Assembly (NCBI GenBank): GCA_913055675.1
Contig: CAJXKY010000015.1
Location: 1 to 49,188 of the forward strand
DNA from: an uncultured Halanaerobiales bacterium
Lineage (GTDB): Bacteria; Bacillota; Halanaerobiia; Halanaerobiales; M55B127
Length of the DNA stretch: 49,188 bases
Direction of reading: 5' to 3'
Numbering within the stretch: the stretch's first letter is position 1; the number at the start of each line of letters is the position of its first letter. Below the pieces are notes generated by a model. That model was not told the origin of the DNA. It worked only from the letters and a program-made list of their open reading frames with translations, and made no database searches. Positions 8,981-16,999 of this stretch are shown piece by piece. The translations under genes were made by a program, and so were the position numbers.

Positions 8981-9766
8981 ATTAATAGTGATAAATATTT
9001 AAATAAAATTAATGAGGCAGAAATTAAATCAGTTGCTAAGGCTTTAACAATTATTAATTATATGAGTGATAAAGAAAATAATGTTACATTAAAAGAATTA
9101 ACAGAAGAACTTGGCTTTCCGAAAAGTACTATTTCGGGATTGTTAAAAACATTGGAGCAATATGATTTTGTCAATAAAGTTAATAATAAGTATGAATTAG
9201 GTATACATTTATTTGAATTGGGCACCAAAGTCAGGAAAAACACCAAATTGGATGTAGTAGCTAGACCTTATTTGGAAGACTTAGCTGATAAAATTAAAGA
9301 AACAGTTAATTTAGGTATATTAGATAATGGAAAGGTTTTACTACTCGATAAATATATGCCGTCGTCAGGATTTCAAATTGGTGCCCAAATAGGTACTAGA
9401 TTAGAACCTCATTGTATAGCATTAGGTAAGGTATTATTAGCTAATTTATCTGAAAGAAAAATTGATAATATTTATAAAGACCAAGAACTAACCAAAAAGA
9501 CTGACCATACAATTACTGACTATGAAGAACTAAAAAAAGAATTAAAAAAGATAAAAGATCAAGAATATGCAGTAGATAATGAAGAGTTATTGGAAGATAT
9601 GAGATGTATAGCTGCACCAATTTATAACGGGGGCGGAGAAAATATAGCTGCAATAAGTATTACTACTCTTGTATCTAGACTTAAAAATGAAAAATTAGAG
9701 AATAAAAAAGGTCAACTTCGATATGCAGCGCGAAAGATTTCTAAAGATTTAGGTTATAAACCTTAG
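8981..9766 (+). CDS. IclR-family transcriptional regulator with probable ATT start
   Basis: Encodes an N-terminal winged HTH (about residues 16-75, recognition helix region KSTISGLLKTLEQ) and a C-terminal IclR effector-binding domain (about 90-260). The first ATG is at 9062, but starting there removes the first HTH helix (SVAKALTIINYMS), which every IclR protein needs. The frame is open back to a TAG at 8966 and contains no ATG, GTG or TTG before 9062. ATT at 8981 lies eight bases after a perfect AGGAGG (8967-8972) and gives 261 residues, normal for the family. It probably regulates the downstream metabolic cluster; the effector is unknown. Confidence 0.85.
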   Translation: MNSDKYLNKINEAEIKSVAKALTIINYMSDKENNVTLKELTEELGFPKSTISGLLKTLEQYDFVNKVNNKYELGIHLFELGTKVRKNTKLDVVARPYLEDLADKIKETVNLGILDNGKVLLLDKYMPSSGFQIGAQIGTRLEPHCIALGKVLLANLSERKIDNIYKDQELTKKTDHTITDYEELKKELKKIKDQEYAVDNEELLEDMRCIAAPIYNGGGENIAAISITTLVSRLKNEKLENKKGQLRYAARKISKDLGYKP

Positions 9767-9814
9767 CAAGTTAGGGTTTATATAATAATTAGCAAAATTA
9801 AAAGGAGGATTAAA

Positions 9815-10663
9815 ATGGCTAAGAAAAAGACTATTTTAGATTTTATGGAAATGAAAGACAAAGATGAAAAAGTAGCTTGGATTACTGCTTATGATTTTCC
9901 GACAGCCCAATTTGCAGAAAAAGCGGGGATGGATATGATTCTTGTAGGAGACTCTTTAGGAATGGTAGTTAAAGGTTATAAGGGTACAATACCTGTAACC
10001 ATGGAAGATTGTATAGCACATTGCCAAGATGTAAGGAGGGGAGCGCCTAATACTTTCTGTATAGGTGATATGCCTTTTGGTTCATATCAAGTTTCAGATG
10101 AAAAGGCAGTAGAAAGTGCAGCAAGGTTTTTAAAAGAAGCTGATATGGATGCAATAAAATTGGAGGGAGGTGAAAGAGTAGCTAGTCAGATAAAAGCAAT
10201 TTCTGAGGCAGGAATAGTAGTATTTGGACATATTGGCTTAACACCACAAAGTTCCGGCCAATTAGGAGGATTTAAAGCTCAAGGATTAACAGTTGATAGC
10301 GCAAGAGGTCTTATAAAAGATGCACTAGCAGTAGAAGGTGCAGGTGCACAAGCAATACTCTTAGAAGCTGTTCCACCAGAAGTGACAGAATTTATAACTG
10401 ATAAATTAGATATACCAGTCTATTCAATTGGAGCCGGTCTACCTTGTGATGGACAACTCTTAATTTGTGGAGATATGCTAGGAATGTTTCAAGCGTTCAC
10501 ACCTAAATTTGTGAAACAATATGCTGATGTAGCAGAAATAGAAATAAAGGCTTTTAAAGAATATATTGAGGATGTCAAAAATGAAGAATTTCCAAAAGAT
10601 GAGCATGTCTATCATATAAAGGAAAGTAAAGAAAAGTTCGAAAGATTATTTAAAGAATTTTAA
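9815..10663 (+). CDS. panB: PanB-like ketopantoate hydroxymethyltransferase
   Basis: A 282-residue TIM-barrel enzyme of the PEP mutase/isocitrate lyase superfamily. PanB transfers a hydroxymethyl group from methylene-tetrahydrofolate to 2-oxoisovalerate, giving ketopantoate, and the reaction is reversible. The expected active-site positions are present: Asp46-Ser47 (VGDSLGM), Asp85 (GDMPF), Lys115 and Glu117 (IKLEGGE), His139 (GHIGLTPQS) and Glu184 (LLEAVPPE). No panC, panD or panE is nearby. Instead it follows an IclR regulator and precedes an unknown TIM-barrel-like protein and an amino-acid dehydrogenase, so a related 2-oxoacid may be its true substrate. AAAGGAGG precedes the ATG. Confidence 0.85.
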   Translation: MAKKKTILDFMEMKDKDEKVAWITAYDFPTAQFAEKAGMDMILVGDSLGMVVKGYKGTIPVTMEDCIAHCQDVRRGAPNTFCIGDMPFGSYQVSDEKAVESAARFLKEADMDAIKLEGGERVASQIKAISEAGIVVFGHIGLTPQSSGQLGGFKAQGLTVDSARGLIKDALAVEGAGAQAILLEAVPPEVTEFITDKLDIPVYSIGAGLPCDGQLLICGDMLGMFQAFTPKFVKQYADVAEIEIKAFKEYIEDVKNEEFPKDEHVYHIKESKEKFERLFKEF

Positions 10664-10714
10664 ATAGGGATTTTGATAAGAAAAGGTTAAAATATTATTT
10701 CAAGGAGGAATAGC

Positions 10715-11653
10715 ATGAAATTAGATAAAGTTTCAAAGTATATGGAAGAAGCCGGGATACCAGGAAGGGATAATTATGATTTACCAGACAGTGAAAAAAG
10801 ATTTCCTGATGGAGCACATTATAGAATTGAAATGTCTGGTGTTGAAGGTCCTAAAGTTTTAGAGGCATTAATTGATGAAAAAAACAAAAGAAATGTACCA
10901 GTACATAGATTGATTTCTCTTGTTGGTGGAGGTTATCTCTACGATGATGAAGAAATAAAATATTTTGCACAAATGGCTGCCGAGGAAGAGATGGAAGTTA
11001 TCGGAGTAGCTGGTCCTAGAAACGGTAGGGATAGTGGAAGACAATATTTCTCATCTGAAGGTATGCGAACTGGTATGCAGCATAGAGGTTCTGATGAACT
11101 CAGAAATTTCATAGCTGATATCATGAGAATGTATGATTTAGGAATAAGAGGTTTTATGTTTGTAGATAGAGGCCTTTTATGGTTAGTAAAAAAGATGCAA
11201 GAACAGGGTAATCTACCTAAGGATATAGCTATTAAAATGTCAGTATGGACTGGTGTAAGTGCAGCTCCAGGAGGTAAAGTGATGGAAGATTTGGGAGCTA
11301 GTTCCTTTAATCCTATAGCTGATCTTTCTTTGCCTATGTTATCTTCAATAAGAAAAGCAGTAGATATACCAATTGACTTCTATATTTGGACATTCAATTC
11401 TTTTGGAGGAACAAATAGATTTTATGATGGCGTAGATGTAGCAAGGCTATGTTCTCCCTGTTACTTTAAATTTGAGCCAGAGACTTCATCCACTGAAGGA
11501 TATTCTCCTTGGGCAGATGTAGGTCATCAAATGGATTTAATGAGGAAAAAGATAAAATGGGCAGAATTTGTAATTAATTTAATCGAAAAAAACAATCCTG
11601 AGATAAAAGTTTCAGAACAAGGTCCTAATGATTTATTTATTCCAAAACCATAA
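10715..11653 (+). CDS. Uncharacterised TIM-barrel-like protein, possibly peptidase U32-like
   Basis: A 312-residue soluble protein with no signal peptide or TM segment. Alternating strand/helix segments (for example VPVHRLISLVGG, MEVIGVAGPRNGRDSG, IRGFMFVDRGLLWL, IPIDFYIWTFNSFGG) suggest a (beta/alpha)8 barrel. Clustered Arg/Asp/Gly residues (GPRNGRDSGRQ) look like a phosphate or carboxylate site. It resembles proteins annotated as U32-like in anaerobic Firmicutes, but that is from memory and the name may mislead. It follows panB by 51 bp with AAGGAGG, so it is probably in the same transcript and may act on the same intermediate. No reaction is assigned. Confidence 0.7.
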   Translation: MKLDKVSKYMEEAGIPGRDNYDLPDSEKRFPDGAHYRIEMSGVEGPKVLEALIDEKNKRNVPVHRLISLVGGGYLYDDEEIKYFAQMAAEEEMEVIGVAGPRNGRDSGRQYFSSEGMRTGMQHRGSDELRNFIADIMRMYDLGIRGFMFVDRGLLWLVKKMQEQGNLPKDIAIKMSVWTGVSAAPGGKVMEDLGASSFNPIADLSLPMLSSIRKAVDIPIDFYIWTFNSFGGTNRFYDGVDVARLCSPCYFKFEPETSSTEGYSPWADVGHQMDLMRKKIKWAEFVINLIEKNNPEIKVSEQGPNDLFIPKP

Positions 11654-11706
11654 TTTAATAATGAGGAAAATTGTTTTAAATTATAACCAATAATTAAAAG
11701 GAGGTG

Positions 11707-11751
11707 ATGAATATAGGGACCAATATAAAAAAACCAAGCCAAAGGAGGTAA
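11707..11751 (+). CDS. Possible 14-codon leader or remnant peptide
   Basis: ATG at 11707, directly preceded by AAAGGAGGTG, opens a frame encoding MNIGTNIKKPSQRR that stops inside the left arm and loop of the hairpin at 11734-11764. The ribosome site is perfect but the spacing (1-2 nt) is tight. It could be a leader peptide, or the two ends of a decayed small toxin gene whose middle is deleted. Translation is not shown. Confidence 0.25.
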   Translation: MNIGTNIKKPSQRR

Positions 11752-11781
11752 CCCTTTAGCTTGGCATTTGCAATGAATCTC
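11727..11781 (-). ncRNA. Probable ~55-nt small antisense RNA
   Basis: On the minus strand an extended -10 (TGATATAAT, 11788-11796) is followed about 7 nt later by a likely start at 11780-11781. The transcript would then form a long hairpin (CCAAGC..AAAGG / CCTTT..GCTTGG, 11734-11764, one mismatch) and end in seven U residues (11733-11727). No minus-strand gene lies here, so promoter plus terminator delimit a tiny RNA. It is antisense to the short peptide frame at 11707-11751. The -35 is weak (T-rich). This is a structural prediction only. Confidence 0.45.
11734..11764 (-). terminator. Minus-strand intrinsic terminator of the small RNA
   Basis: The stem CCAAGC-C-AAAGG (11734-11745) pairs with CCTTT-A-GCTTGG (11753-11764), with one C/A mismatch. 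Seven A residues at 11727-11733 become the U tract on the minus strand. Read on the plus strand it has no proper T tract. Confidence 0.65.
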
Positions 11782-11883
11782 ATTATGATTATATCATAAA
11801 AATTCGTATAAAAAAAGTAGGTAAAAAATATCAAAAATAAGTATGCATAATCGAACAATTATATTTTATGAGAGGTGAAAATT

Positions 11884-12987
11884 ATGAGTAATATTTTTAA
11901 ATTAATAGAAAGCGATGAGTTTGAAGAAGTTGCTTATGGTTATGATAAACAATCTGGTTTAAAGGCAATAGTAGCAATACATGACACTACATTAGGCCCT
12001 GCATTTGGTGGTACTAGAATGATGATGTTTGAAGATGAAGAGGCAGCCTTAAAAGATTGTTTAAAGCTTGCCCGTGCAATGACTTATAAAAACTCTGCAG
12101 CAGGTATCAATTTTGGAGGGGGTAAAGCTGTAATTATTGGCGATGCTGATCAAGAAAAAGATGAAGCTCTTCTTAGAGCTTATGGTCGTTTTGTAGATGG
12201 ATTAGCTGGTCGCTTTATAGCAGGTGTGGATGTCGGTACTGATGAAAATGATATGGTGACTGTAAAGAAAGAAACCGACCATGTTACAGCACTCCCGAGA
12301 TATTATGGTGGAGCAGGTAGCACTTCAGGTGCGACAGCGTATGGGGTGTATAAAACAATTGAAAGAATGGCAGAAAGAGTGTTTGGTGAATCTGATCTAG
12401 GTAATAAAACAATAGGAATACAAGGAGCAGGTAGTATTGGTTGGAGATTAGCTGAATATTTATCTGAAGAAGGGTCTAAACTATATATTAGTGACATTAA
12501 TGAAGAAAGCCTTAAAAAAGTAGAGGATAAAGGGATTGATTTTGAAAGAGTAGCTCCCGAAAAAATATACGATGTAGATATGGATATATTTGCTCCCTGT
12601 GCTTTGGGTGGAATATTAAACGACGATACTATTCCAAGACTTAAATGTGAATTAGTAGCTGGCTCTGCCAATAATGTACTAAAAGATCCTGAACTTCATA
12701 GTAAAATGTTAGAAGAAAATGGTATTGTGTATGGAGTGGACTTCATTATGAGTGCTGGTGGAGTAATTAATAATTCCCAACAATATAATGAATATGGTTA
12801 TACTAAAGAGGCGGCATATAATAGTGTGGCTAAAATTGCTGATAATATGGAAGAAGTCATGAAAATAGCAGAAGAAAAAAATATAACTAATTGGGAAGCG
12901 GCTTATGAATTTGCCAAGAAAAGACTGAATATGGCAAGTAATCTAAAAAAATGGTATCTAACTGAGGAAAAGAGTATTAAAGTTTAG
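11884..12987 (+). CDS. Leucine dehydrogenase-family amino-acid dehydrogenase
   Basis: A 367-residue Glu/Leu/Phe/Val dehydrogenase that deaminates a branched-chain or related amino acid to its 2-oxoacid with NAD+, reversibly. The substrate region contains LGPAFGGTRM, Lys69 (MTYKN) and catalytic Lys81 (GGGKAV). The NAD-binding fold (GIQGAGSIG) follows at about 175, then FAPCALGGILND and AGSANN as in bacterial leucine dehydrogenases. ATG at 11884 is preferred over GTG at 11875, because GTG is part of the ribosome site GAGAGGTG. A 230-bp gap holding the antisense RNA separates it from the preceding gene, so it may have its own promoter. Exact substrate uncertain. Confidence 0.87.
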   Translation: MSNIFKLIESDEFEEVAYGYDKQSGLKAIVAIHDTTLGPAFGGTRMMMFEDEEAALKDCLKLARAMTYKNSAAGINFGGGKAVIIGDADQEKDEALLRAYGRFVDGLAGRFIAGVDVGTDENDMVTVKKETDHVTALPRYYGGAGSTSGATAYGVYKTIERMAERVFGESDLGNKTIGIQGAGSIGWRLAEYLSEEGSKLYISDINEESLKKVEDKGIDFERVAPEKIYDVDMDIFAPCALGGILNDDTIPRLKCELVAGSANNVLKDPELHSKMLEENGIVYGVDFIMSAGGVINNSQQYNEYGYTKEAAYNSVAKIADNMEEVMKIAEEKNITNWEAAYEFAKKRLNMASNLKKWYLTEEKSIKV

Positions 12988-13057
12988 ATAAACATAAGAA
13001 AGTTATTTAGATGATTGAGATTGAAGAAAATTAAAACTAATAACAAGGAGTTGAGTA

Positions 13058-14425
13058 GTGGTGAAACTTAAAAATCATGAAGACATAAAGCCTAATGCGA
13101 AAGCATTATTACCTTTTCTTATATTCTTAGGTTTGTTCCTGCTTACAGGTATCGTTTTATTGAATAGAGGAGCAGATAATCCGTTTTATCAATTTCCGAT
13201 GCCGATTGCTGTATCTATCGGAGTCGTAATTGCATTTATTATGTTTGAAGGTTCAATAAATGAAAAGATGAATACACTTCTTGCTGGTATGGGTGAAAAA
13301 AATATTTTAACTATGTGTACTATTTATTTGCTGGCAGGTGCTTTTTCTTCAGTTTCTCAGGCAATGGGAGGAGTAGACTCTGTAGTAAATCTCGGTATGT
13401 CTTTAGTACCAATACAGTTTTTAGCTGTTGGATTGTTTTTAATTACAGCATTTATTTCTATTTCTACAGGTACTTCTATGGGTACGATGGCTGCAGTAGT
13501 ACCAATAGCTATAGGTATAGCTGAACAAGCTAATATGAGTATGGCTTTTGTAATGGCTATAGTAATTGGTGGTGCAATGTTTGGAGATAATCTTTCTATT
13601 ATTTCTGACACCACAATAGCAGCTACCGCAACGCAAAATGTAGAAATGAAGGATAAGTTTAGAATCAACTTATTTATTGCAGTTCCAGCAGCAATAGTAA
13701 CAATAGTGTTATTATTTATATTTTCGGGATCTCCAGAGGCACTACCAGGAGCTACATATGAATATAGTTTTATTAAAATTATACCATATCTATTTGTTTT
13801 AATATTTGCTGTGGGTGGAATGAATGTATTTGCTGTTTTGACCAGTGGGATATTTCTCTCAGGAGCGATAGGATTATTTACTGGAGATTTAACTTTACTA
13901 TCAATAACCAAAGAAGCTTATGCTGGTTTTACTTCTATGCAAAATGTTTTTCTGGTTTCATTAATTACTGGAGGACTAGCGTATATGATTTTAAAAGAAG
14001 GTGGTATAAAGTATATTGTTAATGCAATTGAAAAAAGAGTAGGCGGTAAAAAATCAGGAGAACTTGGTATTTCAGCATTAGTTGCCTTAACAGATGCTGC
14101 AATTGCTAATAATACAGTATCTATTATAATCAATGGACCAATTGCTAAAAATATTTCCAATAAATTTAAAATTGATCCAAGAAGGGTAGCAAGTTTATTA
14201 GATATATTTGCCTGTGTAATGCAAGGGGCATTACCCTATGGAGCCCAAATACTTATGGTAATGGGATTAACTCAAGGAGCAGTAGGACCAATAGATGTTA
14301 TACCTTTACTATGGTATCAAATGTCACTCGCTGTCTTTGGAATTCTATCAATCTATATTCCTTTTGCGGATAGTTATATTAACAAACATCCATGGGATTT
14401 TGAAGAAGATGAAGTAGCAGCTTAA
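13058..14425 (+). CDS. NhaC-family Na+/H+ antiporter-like transporter
   Basis: A 455-residue polytopic membrane protein with about 11-12 TM segments. The NhaC-family signature is in the middle: TGTSMGTMAAVVPIAIGIAE followed by GDNLSIISDTTIAATATQ. Family members exchange Na+ for H+ or couple it to organic-acid exchange (malate/lactate). Its position directly after a dehydrogenase, in an IclR-controlled cluster, makes organic-acid or amino-acid exchange plausible here. The start is GTG at 13058 (AAGGAG 7 nt upstream); GTG at 13061 is equally possible. Confidence 0.82.
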   Translation: MVKLKNHEDIKPNAKALLPFLIFLGLFLLTGIVLLNRGADNPFYQFPMPIAVSIGVVIAFIMFEGSINEKMNTLLAGMGEKNILTMCTIYLLAGAFSSVSQAMGGVDSVVNLGMSLVPIQFLAVGLFLITAFISISTGTSMGTMAAVVPIAIGIAEQANMSMAFVMAIVIGGAMFGDNLSIISDTTIAATATQNVEMKDKFRINLFIAVPAAIVTIVLLFIFSGSPEALPGATYEYSFIKIIPYLFVLIFAVGGMNVFAVLTSGIFLSGAIGLFTGDLTLLSITKEAYAGFTSMQNVFLVSLITGGLAYMILKEGGIKYIVNAIEKRVGGKKSGELGISALVALTDAAIANNTVSIIINGPIAKNISNKFKIDPRRVASLLDIFACVMQGALPYGAQILMVMGLTQGAVGPIDVIPLLWYQMSLAVFGILSIYIPFADSYINKHPWDFEEDEVAA

Positions 14426-14450
14426 TAATTTAAAGATAAAATATAAGTAG

Positions 14451-14490
14451 GAGGGGCTTTCATAATTAACTTATGAGAGCCTCTCTTTTA
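14451..14490 (+). terminator. Strong terminator after the NhaC-like gene
   Basis: The 15-bp stem GAGGGGCTTTCATAA (14451-14465) / TTATGAGAGCCTCTC (14471-14485), with wobble pairs, is followed by TTTTA. Confidence 0.9.
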
Positions 14491-14531
14491 TATAAACTCT
14501 AAGGAATAAAAATTATGGGGAGTAGTTATAT

Positions 14532-15794
14532 ATGAAAAAAAGAGACAAAATATTATTATTAATGGTTATTTCAATGATCCTGGGGTATTTACCTTGGTAT
14601 AATTTTTCAGCTGTTTCTAGTTATATAGTTGAAGATTTTAATTTAGGTGCAGGAGCAATTGGAATTATTCTATCCATATTTCAATTTGGTTATGTTATTA
14701 CCGTAATTATTACGGGATGGATGGCTGACAAAATAGGCAAAAAAAATGTAGTAGCCTGGGCTACTCTTCTTACAGGCATATTTTCTACTTTGTTTGTATG
14801 GTTAGCAAACGGTTTTTATAGTATATTAATATTAAGACTACTGACAGGGCTATCAGCGGGGGCAATTTATGCACCTGGTATGGCGTTATTATCTGATTGG
14901 TTTCCACCAGAAGAAAGAGGAAAGGCTGTAGGTGCATATACAGGAGCTTTAACGGCAGCCTATGCAGGTGGTTATTTTGTAGCAGCTCCTTTGGCCAGTA
15001 TGTACAGTTGGGAAATGGGGGTTTTAGCTACTTCTGTCCCTGTCTTTATAGCAGCTTATATAATGTTTTTCCTTGTAGAAGAAAAAGAAAATGGTTTCCA
15101 AAAAAGTAAAACTGAAAAACAAATCAATAAAAAAACAAGGCCAGCACCAGAAGGAAGTTATAAAGGGCCTACATTAGCGGTTACAGGATATATGGGTCAT
15201 ATGTGGGAACTTTATGCATTTTGGGGCTGGATAGGGCCATTTATGGTTGCTTGTTCTTATGCTGTTGGTTATTCAGCAAGTGAAGCTACAGTTTTAGGTG
15301 GTCAACTTGCGGCTTTCATTATATTATTGGGAGCACCGGCAGTATGGATTTTAGGAATTATTGCAGATAAATGGGGCAGAGTTAAGACTATTTTGTTATG
15401 TTCTTTTGCTAGTCTAATTGCAGAATTCTTTTTTGGTTATCTTTATGGTGAATCATTGACTTTAGTAGTTATTATAGGATTTTGGATTGGCTTCTGGGTT
15501 GTGGCTGATTCCGCAATATATAAAGCTACATTAACTGAAATGATTACTATTGATTTTACTGCTACAGCGTTAGGTATACAATCTGCTGCAGGTTATTTTA
15601 TGACAATAATTTCTCCTTATGTATTTGGAAAAATTTTAGAAATCACAAATTCTGGTGTTGATAAAACAATTATGATGACTAATTGGGGATTACCTTTTGT
15701 AATGCTAGGAATCGGAGCATTGTTGGCTCCCCTTTCAGTATTTATTTTAAAAAGAATACCACAGAGTAAATTATTGTTTGATGGCAAGAATTAA
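14532..15794 (+). CDS. Major facilitator superfamily transporter
   Basis: A 420-residue, 12-TM carrier. The MFS motif A between TM2 and TM3 reads GWMADKIGKKN, and a basic, polar central loop (about 183-215) separates the halves. A second degenerate motif A (GIIADKWGRVK) follows in the C-terminal half. It is probably an organic-anion carrier of the nitrate/oxalate-like MFS groups, judged loosely from its Gly-rich TM4-5 and RLLTGLSAGAIYAPG; the substrate is not determined. A terminator separates it from the NhaC-like gene, so it is at least partly independent, but it remains in the same metabolic neighbourhood. Confidence 0.85.
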   Translation: MKKRDKILLLMVISMILGYLPWYNFSAVSSYIVEDFNLGAGAIGIILSIFQFGYVITVIITGWMADKIGKKNVVAWATLLTGIFSTLFVWLANGFYSILILRLLTGLSAGAIYAPGMALLSDWFPPEERGKAVGAYTGALTAAYAGGYFVAAPLASMYSWEMGVLATSVPVFIAAYIMFFLVEEKENGFQKSKTEKQINKKTRPAPEGSYKGPTLAVTGYMGHMWELYAFWGWIGPFMVACSYAVGYSASEATVLGGQLAAFIILLGAPAVWILGIIADKWGRVKTILLCSFASLIAEFFFGYLYGESLTLVVIIGFWIGFWVVADSAIYKATLTEMITIDFTATALGIQSAAGYFMTIISPYVFGKILEITNSGVDKTIMMTNWGLPFVMLGIGALLAPLSVFILKRIPQSKLLFDGKN

Positions 15795-15840
15795 ATATTT
15801 CCAAAAAGGATATTACTTAAAAAGAATATTTTTATTTAAT

Positions 15841-15882
15841 AAGGCTCCTAACAAGTTCAAAAGAGGGGGCCTTTATTTTATG
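15841..15882 (+). terminator. Terminator after the MFS gene
   Basis: AAGGCTCC (15841-15848) pairs with GGGGCCTT (15866-15873) with one wobble, followed by TATTTTA. The rest of the gap to 16076 is A/T-rich with no gene. Confidence 0.7.
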
Positions 15883-16076
15883 TGTAACAAATAAAATGTA
15901 TTAATAATAGGAAAATTATTTATATTATTCAAATTTTTTAGTATCTTCTATTATTTAATTATTTTCACTTCAGCAATATTTGTCAGGTTTTCATTAGAAA
16001 AATTACATAATTATAAAGGAAATTTAAGGGAATAGGAGAAGTATAATTATGTAAATAATAAAAGAAGGTGATATAA

Positions 16077-16787
16077 ATGTGGCAGCGATCTAAGTTGAAA
16101 ACGAAAGCAAAGGGTGTTTTGAAAGGGAACTACTGGCCAGCTTTTTTAGTGAGTTTAATAATCTTAATAACGGGTGGTAGTCATAACCGAAGTGAATTAG
16201 GAAGTGGGGCCGGTGGATCTGGTGGAGGAAGTTTTGTAAATATTGATTCACAATTTATTTTTTTAATTGGTGCAGTAATTCTATTGTTGATAATATTAAG
16301 AATATTTATAGGATATATACTTGAAGTTGGGGGGAGAAAATATTTTATAGAATTATCTCAGGGGAGTTCTGATATTGGACTTTTAGGTTATGTATTTAAA
16401 GAAAAAAGTTATATTAATGTTTTTAAAACTATGTTAATAAGAAGTATATATGTCTTTTTGTGGACTTTATTATTAATAATACCAGGTATTATTAAATCTT
16501 ATTCATATCGAATGGTTCCTTATATTCTAGCAGATAACCCAAATCTAAGTCATAAGAGAGCTCTACAGTTAAGTCGGCAGATGACAGCCGGAGAAAAATG
16601 GGATATTTTCATTTTGGATTTATCATTTTTGGGTTGGTATATTTTAGGGGCAATGTTCTTTGGGATTGGAGTCTTTTTCGTACAGCCATACTATGATTCA
16701 ACAAATGCAGAATTATATTTAAAATTAAGAGAAAACGCATTTGAGAATAATATTGCTAATCGAGGAGAATTAAAGATCAGCGGTTAA
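16077..16787 (+). CDS. DUF975-family integral membrane protein
   Basis: A 236-residue protein with four to five hydrophobic segments. The N-terminus (LKTKAKGVLKGNYWPAFLVSLI) and the late motif (ALQLSRQMTAGEKWDIFILDLSFLGWYILG) are the hallmarks of the DUF975 family. A Gly/Ser-rich extramembrane stretch (about 42-60) separates the first two TM segments. The molecular function is unknown. It is monocistronic, with AAGGTG before the ATG. Confidence 0.85.
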   Translation: MWQRSKLKTKAKGVLKGNYWPAFLVSLIILITGGSHNRSELGSGAGGSGGGSFVNIDSQFIFLIGAVILLLIILRIFIGYILEVGGRKYFIELSQGSSDIGLLGYVFKEKSYINVFKTMLIRSIYVFLWTLLLIIPGIIKSYSYRMVPYILADNPNLSHKRALQLSRQMTAGEKWDIFILDLSFLGWYILGAMFFGIGVFFVQPYYDSTNAELYLKLRENAFENNIANRGELKISG

Positions 16788-16869
16788 AAATCCAAAGGTA
16801 AGTCCATATTATAAGATAAAAAGATATAGATTAAGTTATAACTAATCTCGTGGATAAATAAGTGGTATT

Positions 16870-16935
16870 TTATTATAAAAAACAAACGGCTAACCCCCTT
16901 AATTATATAGGGCGTAAGCCGTTTATTTTTTGTAT
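16870..16935. terminator. Bidirectional terminator between converging genes
   Basis: AAACGGCT (16884-16891) / AGCCGTTT (16917-16924) has an inner CCC/GGG stem, an A tract on the left and TTATTTTTTG on the right. It serves the DUF975 gene on plus and the secreted repeat protein on minus. Confidence 0.82.
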
Positions 16936-16999
16936 TATATTATTTTTCATAAAATAAAACAGTGTTAATTTTTGGTGATAAAGACTTTTAATATTGATT

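Noticed and set aside
12303..12671. A 122-codon minus-strand frame inside the dehydrogenase gene
   Set aside because: It overlaps conserved NAD-binding codons on plus; no ribosome site or recognisable domain.
13357..13911. A 184-codon open frame on minus inside the NhaC-like gene
   Set aside because: It is antisense to a strongly supported transporter, has no ribosome site, and its composition (Ile/Ala/Thr-rich) is the mirror of TM codons.
16033..16054. AGGAG followed by ATG-TAA (a start-stop mini-ORF) before the DUF975 gene
   Set aside because: The TATAAT at 16042-16047 and chance in A/T-rich sequence explain it as well; no further structure supports attenuation.
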